Assembly: GCF_029227915.1 (NCBI RefSeq) | Contig: NC_079881.1 | Location: 1-64,000, forward strand | Length of the DNA: 64,000 nt | DNA from: Hydractinia symbiolongicarpus | Lineage: Eukaryota; Cnidaria; Hydrozoa; Anthoathecata; Hydractiniidae | Reading direction: 5' to 3' | Shown: one piece after another, positions 1-11,822 of the stretch | Layout of the letters: every line of letters begins with the position of its first letter | How positions within the stretch are numbered: the first letter of the stretch is position 1 | The notes under the pieces: model-generated | The model's database searches: none | What the model was told of the DNA's origin: nothing | Seen by the model: the letters and a program-made list of their open reading frames with translations, nothing else | Translations under genes and position numbers: made by a program

Positions 1-3000
1 ACCCTAACCCTAACCCTAACCCTAACCCTAACCCTAACCCTAACCCTAACCCTAACCCTAACCCTAACCCTAACCCTAACCCTAACCCTAACCCTAACCC
101 TCAACCCTAACCCTAACCCTAACCCTAACCCTAACCCTAACCCTAACCCTAACCCTAACCCTAACCCTAACCCTAACCCTAACCCTAACCCTAACCCTAA
201 CCCTAACCCTAACCCTAACCCTAACCCTAACCCTAACCCTAACCCTAACCCTAACCCTAACCCTAACCCTAACCCTAACCCTAACCCTAACCCTAACCCT
301 AACCCTAACCCTAACCCTAACCCTAACCCTAACCCTAACCCTAACCCTAACCCTAACCCTAACCCTAACCCTAACCCTAACCCTAACCCTAACCCTAACC
401 CTAACCCTAACCCTAACCCTAACCCTAACCCTAACCCTAACCCTAACCCTAACCCTAACCCTAACCCTAACCCTAACCCTAACCCTAACCCTAACCCTAA
501 CCCTAACCCTAACCCTAACCCTAACCCTAACCCTAACCCTAACCCTAACCCTAACCCTAACCCTAACCCTAACCCTAACCCTAACCCTAACCCTAACCCT
601 AACCCTAACCCTAACCCTAACCCTAACCCTAACCCTAACCCTAACCCTAACCCTAACCCTAACCCTAACCCTAACCCTAACCCTAACCCTAACCCTAACC
701 CTAACCCTAACCCTAACCCTAACCCTAACCCTAACCCTAACCCTAACCCTAACCCTAACCCTAACCCTAACCCTAACCCTAACCCTAACCCTAACCCTAA
801 CCCTAACCCTAACCCTAACCCTAACCCTAACCCTAACCCTAACCCTAACCCTAACCCTAACCCTAACCCTAACCCTAACCCTAACCCTAACCCTAACCCT
901 AACCCTAACCCTAACCCTAACCCTAACCCTAACCCTAACCCTAACCCTAACCCTAACCCTAACCCTAACCCTAACCCTAACCCTAACCCTAACCCTAACC
1001 CTAACCCTAACCCTAACCCTAACCCTAACCCTAACCCTAACCCTAACCCTAACCCTAACCCTAACCCTAACCCTAACCCTAACCCTAACCCTAACCCTAA
1101 CCCTAACCCTAACCCTAACCCTAACCCTAACCCTAACCCTAACCCTAACCCTAACCCTAACCCTAACCCTAACCCTAACCCTAACCCTAACCCTAACCCT
1201 AACCCTAACCCTAACCCTAACCCTAACCCTAACCCTAACCCTAACCCTAACCCTAACCCTAACCCTAACCCTAACCCTAACCCTAACCCTAACCCTAACC
1301 CTAACCCTAACCCTAACCCTAACCCTAACCCTAACCCTAACCCTAACCCTAACCCTAACCCTAACCCTAACCCTAACCCTAACCCTAACCCTAACCCTAA
1401 CCCTAACCCTAACCCTAACCCTAACCCTAACCCTAACCCTAACCCTAACCCTAACCCTAACCCTAACCCTAACCCTAACCCTAACCCTAACCCTAACCCT
1501 AACCCTAACCCTAACCCTAACCCTAACCCTAACCCTAACCCTAACCCTAACCCTAACCCTAACCCTAACCCTAACCCTAACCCTAACCCTAACCCTAACC
1601 CTAACCCTAACCCTAACCCTAACCCTAACCCTAACCCTAACCCTAACCCTAACCCTAACCCTAACCCTAACCCTAACCCTAACCCTAACCCTAACCCTAA
1701 CCCTAACCCTAACCCTAACCCTAACCCTAACCCTAACCCTAACCCTAACCCTAACCCTAACCCTAACCCTAACCCTAACCCTAACCCTAACCCTAACCCT
1801 AACCCTAACCCTAACCCTAACCCTAACCCTAACCCTAACCCTAACCCTAACCCTAACCCTAACCCTAACCCTAACCCTAACCCTAACCCTAACCCTAACC
1901 CTAACCCTAACCCTAACCCTAACCCTAACCCTAACCCTAACCCTAACCCTAACCCTAACCCTAACCCTAACCCTAACCCTAACCCTAACCCTAACCCTAA
2001 CCCTAACCCTAACCCTAACCCTAACCCTAACCCTAACCCTAACCCTAACCCTAACCCTAACCCTAACCCTAACCCTAACCCTAACCCTAACCCTAACCCT
2101 AACCCTAACCCTAACCCTAACCCTAACCCTAACCCTAACCCTAACCCTAACCCTAACCCTAACCCTAACCCTAACCCTAACCCTAACCCTAACCCTAACC
2201 CTAACCCTAACCCTAACCCTAACCCTAACCCTAACCCTAACCCTAACCCTAACCCTAACCCTAACCCTAACCCTAACCCTAACCCTAACCCTAACCCTAA
2301 CCCTAACCCTAACCCTAACCCTAACCCTAACCCTAACCCTAACCCTAACCCTAACCCTAACCCTAACCCTAACCCTAACCCTAACCCTAACCCTAACCCT
2401 AACCCTAACCCTAACCCTAACCCTAACCCTAACCCTAACCCTAACCCTAACCCTAACCCTAACCCTAACCCTAACCCTAACCCTAACCCTAACCCTAACC
2501 CTAACCCTAACCCTAACCCTAACCCTAACCCTAACCCTAACCCTAACCCTAACCCTAACCCTAACCCTAACCCTAACCCTAACCCTAACCCTAACCCTAA
2601 CCCTAACCCTAACCCTAACCCTAACCCTAACCCTAACCCTAACCCTAACCCTAACCCTAACCCTAACCCTAACCCTAACCCTAACCCTAACCCTAACCCT
2701 AACCCTAACCCTAACCCTAACCCTAACCCTAACCCTAACCCTAACCCTAACCCTAACCCTAACCCTAACCCTAACCCTAACCCTAACCCTAACCCTAACC
2801 CTAACCCTAACCCTAACCCTAACCCTAACCCTAACCCTAACCCTAACCCTAACCCTAACCCTAACCCTAACCCTAACCCTAACCCTAACCCTAACCCTAA
2901 CCCTAACCCTAACCCTAACCCTAACCCTAACCCTAACCCTAACCCTAACCCTAACCCTAACCCTAACCCTAACCCTAACCCTAACCCTAACCCTAACCCT

Positions 3001-6000
3001 AACCCTAACCCTAACCCTAACCCTAACCCTAACCCTAACCCTAACCCTAACCCTAACCCTAACCCTAACCCTAACCCTAACCCTAACCCTAACCCTAACC
3101 CTAACCCTAACCCTAACCCTAACCCTAACCCTAACCCTAACCCTAACCCTAACCCTAACCCTAACCCTAACCCTAACCCTAACCCTAACCCTAACCCTAA
3201 CCCTAACCCTAACCCTAACCCTAACCCTAACCCTAACCCTAACCCTAACCCTAACCCTAACCCTAACCCTAACCCTAACCCTAACCCTAACCCTAACCCT
3301 AACCCTAACCCTAACCCTAACCCTAACCCTAACCCTAACCCTAACCCTAACCCTAACCCTAACCCTAACCCTAACCCTAACCCTAACCCTAACCCTAACC
3401 CTAACCCTAACCCTAACCCTAACCCTAACCCTAACCCTAACCCTAACCCTAACCCTAACCCTAACCCTAACCCTAACCCTAACCCTAACCCTAACCCTAA
3501 CCCTAACCCTAACCCTAACCCTAACCCTAACCCTAACCCTAACCCTAACCCTAACCCTAACCCTAACCCTAACCCTAACCCTAACCCTAACCCTAACCCT
3601 AACCCTAACCCTAACCCTAACCCTAACCCTAACCCTAACCCTAACCCTAACCCTAACCCTAACCCTAACCCTAACCCTAACCCTAACCCTAACCCTAACC
3701 CTAACCCTAACCCTAACCCTAACCCTAACCCTAACCCTAACCCTAACCCTAACCCTAACCCTAACCCTAACCCTAACCCTAACCCTAACCCTAACCCTAA
3801 CCCTAACCCTAACCCTAACCCTAACCCTAACCCTAACCCTAACCCTAACCCTAACCCTAACCCTAACCCTAACCCTAACCCTAACCCTAACCCTAACCCT
3901 AACCCTAACCCTAACCCTAACCCTAACCCTAACCCTAACCCTAACCCTAACCCTAACCCTAACCCTAACCCTAACCCTAACCCTAACCCTAACCCTAACC
4001 CTAACCCTAACCCTAACCCTAACCCTAACCCTAACCCTAACCCTAACCCTAACCCTAACCCTAACCCTAACCCTAACCCTAACCCTAACCCTAACCCTAA
4101 CCCTAACCCTAACCCTAACCCTAACCCTAACCCTAACCCTAACCCTAACCCTAACCCTAACCCTAACCCTAACCCTAACCCTAACCCTAACCCTAACCCT
4201 AACCCTAACCCTAACCCTAACCCTAACCCTAACCCTAACCCTAACCCTAACCCTAACCCTAACCCTAACCCTAACCCTAACCCTAACCCTAACCCTAACC
4301 CTAACCCTAACCCTAACCCTAACCCTAACCCTAACCCTAACCCTAACCCTAACCCTAACCCTAACCCTAACCCTAACCCTAACCCTAACCCTAACCCTAA
4401 CCCTAACCCTAACCCTAACCCTAACCCTAACCCTAACCCTAACCCTAACCCTAACCCTAACCCTAACCCTAACCCTAACCCTAACCCTAACCCTAACCCT
4501 AACCCTAACCCTAACCCTAACCCTAACCCTAACCCTAACCCTAACCCTAACCCTAACCCTAACCCTAACCCTAACCCTAACCCTAACCCTAACCCTAACC
4601 CTAACCCTAACCCTAACCCTAACCCTAACCCTAACCCTAACCCTAACCCTAACCCTAACCCTAACCCTAACCCTAACCCTAACCCTAACCCTAACCCTAA
4701 CCCTAACCCTAACCCTAACCCTAACCCTAACCCTAACCCTAACCCTAACCCTAACCCTAACCCTAACCCTAACCCTAACCCTAACCCTAACCCTAACCCT
4801 AACCCTAACCCTAACCCTAACCCTAACCCTAACCCTAACCCTAACCCTAACCCTAACCCTAACCCTAACCCTAACCCTAACCCTAACCCTAACCCTAACC
4901 CTAACCCTAACCCTAACCCTAACCCTAACCCTAACCCTAACCCTAACCCTAACCCTAACCCTAACCCTAACCCTAACCCTAACCCTAACCCTAACCCTAA
5001 CCCTAACCCTAACCCTAACCCTAACCCTAACCCTAACCCTAACCCTAACCCTAACCCTAACCCTAACCCTAACCCTAACCCTAACCCTAACCCTAACCCT
5101 AACCCTAACCCTAACCCTAACCCTAACCCTAACCCTAACCCTAACCCTAACCCTAACCCTAACCCTAACCCTAACCCTAACCCTAACCCTAACCCTAACC
5201 CTAACCCTAACCCTAACCCTAACCCTAACCCTAACCCTAACCCTAACCCTAACCCTAACCCTAACCCTAACCCTAACCCTAACCCTAACCCTAACCCTAA
5301 CCCTAACCCTAACCCTAACCCTAACCCTAACCCTAACCCTAACCCTAACCCTAACCCTAACCCTAACCCTAACCCTAACCCTAACCCTAACCCTAACCCT
5401 AACCCTAACCCTAACCCTAACCCTAACCCTAACCCTAACCCTAACCCTAACCCTAACCCTAACCCTAACCCTAACCCTAACCCTAACCCTAACCCTAACC
5501 CTAACCCTAACCCTAACCCTAACCCTAACCCTAACCCTAACCCTAACCCTAACCCTAACCCTAACCCTAACCCTAACCCTAACCCTAACCCTAACCCTAA
5601 CCCTAACCCTAACCCTAACCCTAACCCTAACCCTAACCCTAACCCTAACCCTAACCCTAACCCTAACCCTAACCCTAACCCTAACCCTAACCCTAACCCT
5701 AACCCTAACCCTAACCCTAACCCTAACCCTAACCCTAACCCTAACCCTAACCCTAACCCTAACCCTAACCCTAACCCTAACCCTAACCCTAACCCTAACC
5801 CTAACCCTAACCCTAACCCTAACCCTAACCCTAACCCTAACCCTAACCCTAACCCTAACCCTAACCCTAACCCTAACCCTAACCCTAACCCTAACCCTAA
5901 CCCTAACCCTAACCCTAACCCTAACCCTAACCCTAACCCTAACCCTAACCCTAACCCTAACCCTAACCCTAACCCTAACCCTAACCCTAACCCTAACCCT

Positions 6001-7754
6001 AACCCTAACCCTAACCCTAACCCTAACCCTAACCCTAACCCTAACCCTAACCCTAACCCTAACCCTAACCCTAACCCTAACCCTAACCCTAACCCTAACC
6101 CTAACCCTAACCCTAACCCTAACCCTAACCCTAACCCTAACCCTAACCCTAACCCTAACCCTAACCCTAACCCTAACCCTAACCCTAACCCTAACCCTAA
6201 CCCTAACCCTAACCCTAACCCTAACCCTAACCCTAACCCTAACCCTAACCCTAACCCTAACCCTAACCCTAACCCTAACCCTAACCCTAACCCTAACCCT
6301 AACCCTAACCCTAACCCTAACCCTAACCCTAACCCTAACCCTAACCCTAACCCTAACCCTAACCCTAACCCTAACCCTAACCCTAACCCTAACCCTAACC
6401 CTAACCCTAACCCTAACCCTAACCCTAACCCTAACCCTAACCCTAACCCTAACCCTAACCCTAACCCTAACCCTAACCCTAACCCTAACCCTAACCCTAA
6501 CCCTAACCCTAACCCTAACCCTAACCCTAACCCTAACCCTAACCCTAACCCTAACCCTAACCCTAACCCTAACCCTAACCCTAACCCTAACCCTAACCCT
6601 AACCCTAACCCTAACCCTAACCCTAACCCTAACCCTAACCCTAACCCTAACCCTAACCCTAACCCTAACCCTAACCCTAACCCTAACCCTAACCCTAACC
6701 CTAACCCTAACCCTAACCCTAACCCTAACCCTAACCCTAACCCTAACCCTAACCCTAACCCTAACCCTAACCCTAACCCTAACCCTAACCCTAACCCTAA
6801 CCCTAACCCTAACCCTAACCCTAACCCTAACCCTAACCCTAACCCTAACCCTAACCCTAACCCTAACCCTAACCCTAACCCTAACCCTAACCCTAACCCT
6901 AACCCTAACCCTAACCCTAACCCTAACCCTAACCCTAACCCTAACCCTAACCCTAACCCTAACCCTAACCCTAACCCTAACCCTAACCCTAACCCTAACC
7001 CTAACCCTAACCCTAACCCTAACCCTAACCCTAACCCTAACCCTAACCCTAACCCTAACCCTAACCCTAACCCTAACCCTAACCCTAACCCTAACCCTAA
7101 CCCTAACCCTAACCCTAACCCTAACCCTAACCCTAACCCTAACCCTAACCCTAACCCTAACCCTAACCCTAACCCTAACCCTAACCCTAACCCTAACCCT
7201 AACCCTAACCCTAACCCTAACCCTAACCCTAACCCTAACCCTAACCCTAACCCTAACCCTAACCCTAACCCTAACCCTAACCCTAACCCTAACCCTAACC
7301 CTAACCCTAACCCTAACCCTAACCCTAACCCTAACCCTAACCCTAACCCTAACCCTAACCCTAACCCTAACCCTAACCCTAACCCTAACCCTAACCCTAA
7401 CCCTAACCCTAACCCTAACCCTAACCCTAACCCTAACCCTAACCCTAACCCTAACCCTAACCCTAACCCTAACCCTAACCCTAACCCTAACCCTAACCCT
7501 AACCCTAACCCTAACCCTAACCCTAACCCTAACCCTAACCCTAACCCTAACCCTAACCCTAACCCTAACCCTAACCCTAACCCTAACCCTAACCCTAACC
7601 CTAACCCTAACCCTAACCCTAACCCTAACCCTAACCCTAACCCTAACCCTAACCCTAACCCTAACCCTAACCCTAACCCTAACCCTAACCCTAACCCTAA
7701 CCCTAACCCTAACCCTAACCCTAACCCTAACCCTAACCCTAACCCTAACCCTAA
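1..7754 (-). repeat. Telomere, (CCCTAA)n on + / (TTAGGG)n on -
   Basis: About 1292 head-to-tail copies of the hexamer CCCTAA run from the first base to 7754, where they abut satellite DNA without any zone of degenerate telomere-like repeats. The C-rich strand reads 5' to 3' from the window start, so base 1 is at or near the physical chromosome end and the centromere lies to the right. The G-rich strand is the - strand. The only deviation I found is one extra C at 102. The array's purity and its abrupt inner edge fit telomerase-added repeats rather than an old interstitial tract. Confidence 0.99.
98..104. other. Single variant telomere unit CCCTCAA
   Basis: One 7-base unit, CCCTCAA, interrupts the otherwise uniform CCCTAA array through insertion of a C at 102 and shifts the hexamer phase by one base. 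It lies within 105 bp of the chromosome tip. A telomerase slip and a sequencing error near a read end are both plausible. It also creates the stop that closes the valine-arginine reading frame of the - strand at 94. Confidence 0.9.
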
Positions 7755-7760
7755 GCGTCT
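7751..7760. other. Telomere-satellite junction with CTAA microhomology
   Basis: The last telomeric CCCTAA runs directly into GCGTCTCATC, the phase-1 start of a satellite monomer. At the equivalent place in the next higher-order copy (10179-10188) the satellite reads CTAAGCGTCT, so CTAA is shared by telomere and satellite. On the G-rich strand the satellite 3' end would be CGCTTAG, which pairs in register with a TTAGGG telomerase template. This is the configuration expected for telomere addition onto a broken satellite end; the event itself is inferred. Confidence 0.85.
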
Positions 7761-10182
7761 CATCAAAAATGAAAACAATTGTAAAAACTACAAGTCTCAT
7801 GCGTTTTAGTGGTGAAAAAATAATTTAAAAAATCGTTCGGGAAATGAGTTTACTCCCTGGGTACTTTCTTTGTATACTTTGACTATACGGGCCGAGTCCG
7901 GGATTTACGGGAAGTCGCGAGTTTTCGTTTGCCGGCAATTACACTTCTTTTACTCAGCGTCTTATCAAAAATGAAAACATTTTTGAAAACTACAAGTCTC
8001 ATGGGTTTTAGTGGTGAAAAGTTAATTTAAAAAATCGTTTTGGAAATGAGTTTACTCACAGGGTACTTTCTTTGTATACATTCGACTATACGGGCCAAGC
8101 CCGGGATTTACGGGAAGTCGCGGGTTTTCGTTTGCCGGCAATTAAACTTCTTTTATTCAGCGTCTCATCAAAAATGAAAACATTTTTGAAAACTACAAGT
8201 CTCATGGGTTTTAGTGGTGAAAAGATAATTTAAAAAATCGTTTTGGAAATGAGTTTACTCACAGGGTACTTTCTTTGTATACATTCGACTATACGGGCCA
8301 AGCCCGGGATTTACGGGAAATCGCGGGTTTTCGTTTGCCGGCGATTAAACCACTTTCATTAGGCGTCTCATCAAAACTGAAAACATTTCCGAAAACTACA
8401 AGTCTCATGGACTTTAGTGGTTAAAAATAATTTAAAAAATCGTTCGGGAAATGAGTTTACTCCCTGGGTACTTTCTTTGTATACATTCGACTATACGGGC
8501 CAAGCCCGGGATGTACGGGAAATCGCGGGTTTCGTTTGCCGGCGATTAAACCACTTTCATCAAGCGTCTCATCAAAAATGAAAACATTTCTGAAAACTAC
8601 AAGTCTCATGCGTTTTAGTGATGAAAAAATAATTTAAAAAATCGTTAGGGAAATGAGTTTACTCCCTGGGTACTTTCTTTGTATACTTTTGACTATACGG
8701 GCCGGGGCCGGGATTTACGGGAAGTCGCGGGTTTTCGTTTGCCGGCGATTAAACTTCTTTTATTCAGCGTCTCATCAAAAAAGAAAACATTTTTGAAAAC
8801 TACAAGTCTCATGCGTTTTAGTGGTGAAAAGATAATTTAAAAAATCGTTTTGGAAATGAGTTTACTCACAGGGTACTTTCTTTGTATACATTCGACTATA
8901 CGGGCCAATCCCGGGATTTATTGGAAATCGCGGGTTTTCGTTTGCCGGCGATTAAACCACTTTCATTAAGCGTCTCATCAAAAATGAAAACATTTCTGAA
9001 AACTACAAGTCTCATGGACTTTAGTGGTTAAAAATAATTTAAAAAATCGTTCGGGAAATGAGTTTACTCCCTGGGTACTTTCTTTGTATACATTCGACTA
9101 TACGGGCCAAGCCCGGGATGTACGGGAAATCGCGGGTTTCGTTTGCCGGCGATTAAACCACTTTCATCAAGCGTCTCATCAAAAATGAAAACATTTCTGA
9201 AAACTACAAGTCTCATGCGTTTTAGTGATGAAAAAATAATTTAAAAAATCGTTCGGGAAATGAGTTTACTCCCTGGGTACTTTCTTTGTATACTTTTGAC
9301 TATACGGGCCGGGTCCGGGATTTACGGGAAGTCGCGGGTTTTCGTTTGCCGGCGATTAAACTTCTTTTATTCAGCGTCTCATCAAAAAAGAAAACATTTT
9401 TGAAAACTACAAGTCTCATGCGTTTTAGTGGTGAAAAGATAATTTAAAAAATCGTTTTGGAAATGAGTTTACTCACAGGGTACTTTCTTTGTATACATTC
9501 GACTATACGGGCCAATCCCGGGATTTATTGGAAATCGCGGGTTTTCGTTTGCCGGCGATTAAACCACTTTCATTAAGCGTCTCATCAAAAATGAAAACAT
9601 TTCTGAAAACTACAAGTCTCATGCGTTTTAGTGGTGAAAAAATTTTAAAAATCGTTCGGGAAATGAGTTTACTCCCTGGGTACTTTCTTTGTATACTTTT
9701 GACTATACGGGCCGAGTCCGGGATTTACGGGAAGTCGCGGGTTTTCGTTTGCCGGCGATTAAACTTCTTTTGTTCAGCGTCTCATCAAAAATGAAAACAT
9801 TTCTGCAAACTACAAGTCTCATGCGTTTTAGTGGTGAAAAGATAATTTAAAAAATCGTTTTGGAAATGAGTTTACTCACAGGGTACTTTCTTTGTATACA
9901 TTCAACTATACGGGCCAAGCCCGGGATTTACGGGAAATCGCGGGTTTTCGTTTGCCGGCGATTAAACCACTTTCATTAGGCGTCTCATCAAAAATGAAAA
10001 CATTTCTGAAAACTACAAGTCTCATGCGTTTTAGTGGTGAAAAAATAATTTAAAAAATCGTTCAGGAAGTGAGTTTAATCCCTGGGTTCCTTCTTCGTAT
10101 ACTTTTGACTATACGGGCCGAGTCCGGGATTTACGGGAAATCGCGGGTTTTCGTTTGCCGGCGATTAAACCACTTTCACTAA
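7755..10182 (+). repeat. 2428-bp higher-order repeat unit (12 monomers), full copy
   Basis: This block recurs from 10183 with an offset of exactly 2428 bp. The repeat includes rare variants such as a CAATTG in the first monomer (7777 and 10205) and GGCAATTACACTTC in the next. It is close to twelve 203-bp monomers with a few single-base deletions. Differences between the copies include GTAAAAAC versus GTGAAAAC and CGCGAG versus CGCGGG. The same unit returns in opposite orientation in array II, where CAATTG marks recur at 12733, 15161, 21734 and 24168. Confidence 0.9.
8645..8650 (+). other. TTAGGG hexamer inside a satellite monomer
   Basis: Where most monomers read ATCGTTCGGGAAATG, this one reads ATCGTTAGGGAAATG and so contains one telomeric hexamer. 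Other instances are 11073-11078 (+), 11864-11869, 14292-14297 and 16926-16931 (as CCCTAA). The first four are explained by higher-order and palindromic copying of one variant. Confidence 0.85.
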
Positions 10183-11119
10183 GCGTCTCATCAAAAATGA
10201 AAACAATTGTGAAAACTACAAGTCTCATGCGTTTTAGTGGTGAAAAAATAATTTAAAAAATCGTTCGGGAAATGAGTTTACTCCCTGGGTACTTTCTTTG
10301 TATACTTTGACTATACGGGCCGAGTCCGGGATTTACGGGAAGTCGCGGGTTTTCGTTTGCCGGCAATTACACTTCTTTTACTCAGCGTCTTATCAAAAAT
10401 GAAAACATTTTTGAAAACTACAAGTCTCATGGGTTTTAGTGGTGAAAAGTTAATTTAAAAAATCGTTTTGGAAATGAGTTTACTCACAGGGTACTTTCTT
10501 TGTATACATTCGACTATACGGGCCAAGCCCGGGATTTACGGGAAGTCGCGGGTTTTCGTTTGCCGGCAATTAAACTTCTTTTATTCAGCGTCTCATCAAA
10601 AATGAAAACATTTTTGAAAACTACAAGTCTCATGGGTTTTAGTGGTGAAAAGATAATTTAAAAAATCGTTTTGGAAATGAGTTTACTCACAGGGTACTTT
10701 CTTTGTATACATTCGACTATACGGGCCAAGCCCGGGATTTACGGGAAATCGCGGGTTTTCGTTTGCCGGCGATTAAACCACTTTCATTAGGCGTCTCATC
10801 AAAACTGAAAACATTTCCGAAAACTACAAGTCTCATGGACTTTAGTGGTTAAAAATAATTTAAAAAATCGTTCGGGAAATGAGTTTACTCCCTGGGTACT
10901 TTCTTTGTATACATTCGACTATACGGGCCAAGCCCGGGATGTACGGGAAATCGCGGGTTTCGTTTGCCGGCGATTAAACCACTTTCATCAAGCGTCTCAT
11001 CAAAAATGAAAACATTTCTGAAAACTACAAGTCTCATGCGTTTTAGTGATGAAAAAATAATTTAAAAAATCGTTAGGGAAATGAGTTTACTCCCTGGGTA
11101 CTTTCTTTGTATACTTTTG
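10183..11119 (+). repeat. 2428-bp higher-order repeat, second copy truncated
   Basis: This repeats 7755-8691 at an offset of 2428 bp and is cut off at 11119 by the orientation switch. Shared private marks include CAATTG in the first monomer, TTATC in place of TCATC after GCGTC, and a TTAGGG-bearing monomer (8645 and 11073). Confidence 0.9.
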
Positions 11120-11120
11120 T
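11119..11120. other. Orientation switch (+ to -), fusion point
   Basis: The + satellite runs to TATACTTTTG and is followed at once by TTTTCTTTTTTGATGAGACG, which is - orientation satellite. Normal + sequence would continue TTTTGACTATAC and normal - sequence would be preceded by AAATG, so the bases TG are common to both sides. The join falls at monomer phase about 128 on the left and about 21 on the right. It is therefore not a simple in-register inversion. No inserted bases are seen. Confidence 0.93.
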
Positions 11121-11822
11121 TTTCTTTTTTGATGAGACGCTGAATAAAAGAAGTTTAATCGCCGGCAAACGAAAACCCGCGACTTCCCGTAAATCCCGGA
11201 CCCGGCCCGTATAGTCAAAAGTATACAAAGAAAGTACCCAGGGAGTAAACTCATTTCCCGAACGATTTTTTAAATTATTTTTTCATCACTAAAACGCATG
11301 AGACTTGTAGTTTTCAGAAATGTTTTCATTTTTGATGAGACGCTTGATGAAAGTGGTTTAATCGCCGGCAAACGAAACCCGCGATTTCCCGTACATCCCG
11401 GGCTTGGCCCGTATAGTCGAATGTATACAAAGAAAGTACCCAGGGAGTAAACTCATTTCCCGAACGATTTTTTAAATTATTTTTAACCACTAAAGTCCAT
11501 GAGACTTGTAGTTTTCAGAAATGTTTTCATTTTTGATGAGACGCTTAATGAAAGTGGTTTAATCGCCGGCAAACGAAAACCCGCGATTTCCAATAAATCC
11601 CGGGATTGGCCCGTATAGTCGAATGTATACAAAGAAAGTACCCTGTGAGTAAACTCATTTCCAAAACGATTTTTTAAATTATCTTTTCACCACTAAAACG
11701 CATGAGACTTGTAGTTTTCAAAAATGTTTTCTTTTTTGATGAGACGCTGAATAAAAGAAGTTTAATCGCCGGCAAACGAAAACCCGCGACTTCCCGTAAA
11801 TCCCGGACCCGGCCCGTATAGT
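11120..11822 (-). repeat. Asymmetric centre of terminal palindrome
   Basis: These 703 bp, about 3.5 satellite monomers in - orientation, lie between the two palindrome arms and belong by orientation to array II. If the palindrome arose by joining two sister chromatids broken at different points, this is the extra DNA of the longer sister. It is also the reverse complement of a stretch of array I near 8692-9394, as expected from the 2428-bp higher-order period. Confidence 0.88.

Larger units (their letters stand above)
7751..11119 (+). repeat. Left arm of terminal palindrome
   Basis: Position x in this arm matches the reverse complement at 22942-x, over about 3.37 kb. I checked private variants at their exact mirror positions. 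These included GTAAAAAC at 7781 and its mirror near 15154, CGCGAG near 7917 and CTCGCG near 15021, GGCCGGGGCC near 8700 and its mirror near 14234, TTCTGCAAAC near 9801 and GTTTGCAG near 13133, and the short AAAATTTTAAAAAT near 9640. All were matched. The symmetry extends 4 bp (CTAA/TTAG) into the telomere edge and then stops. Confidence 0.93.
7755..11119 (+). repeat. Subtelomeric satellite array I (203-bp monomer)
   Basis: About 16.6 tandem monomers lie in + orientation, defined here by the phase starting GCGTCTCATC. Monomer starts at 7755, 7957 and 8160 give spacings of 202 and 203 bp. Two alternating monomer flavours are seen. One has AAACCACTTTCATTAAGCG and a CATTTCTG version of the A/T dyad; the other has AAACTTCTTTTATTCAGCG and CATTTTTG. 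Monomers also alternate between CGTTCGGG...CTCCCTGGG and CGTTTTGG...CTCACAGGG blocks. The array ends abruptly at an orientation switch. No gene, transposon or RNA gene was seen in it. Confidence 0.97.

Noticed and set aside
94-7800. A 2568-codon open frame on the - strand as a protein-coding gene
   Set aside because: It is the valine-arginine reading of TTAGGG with a short satellite leader. There is no gene structure or independent coding signal, so I list it only as a transcript-orientation observation.
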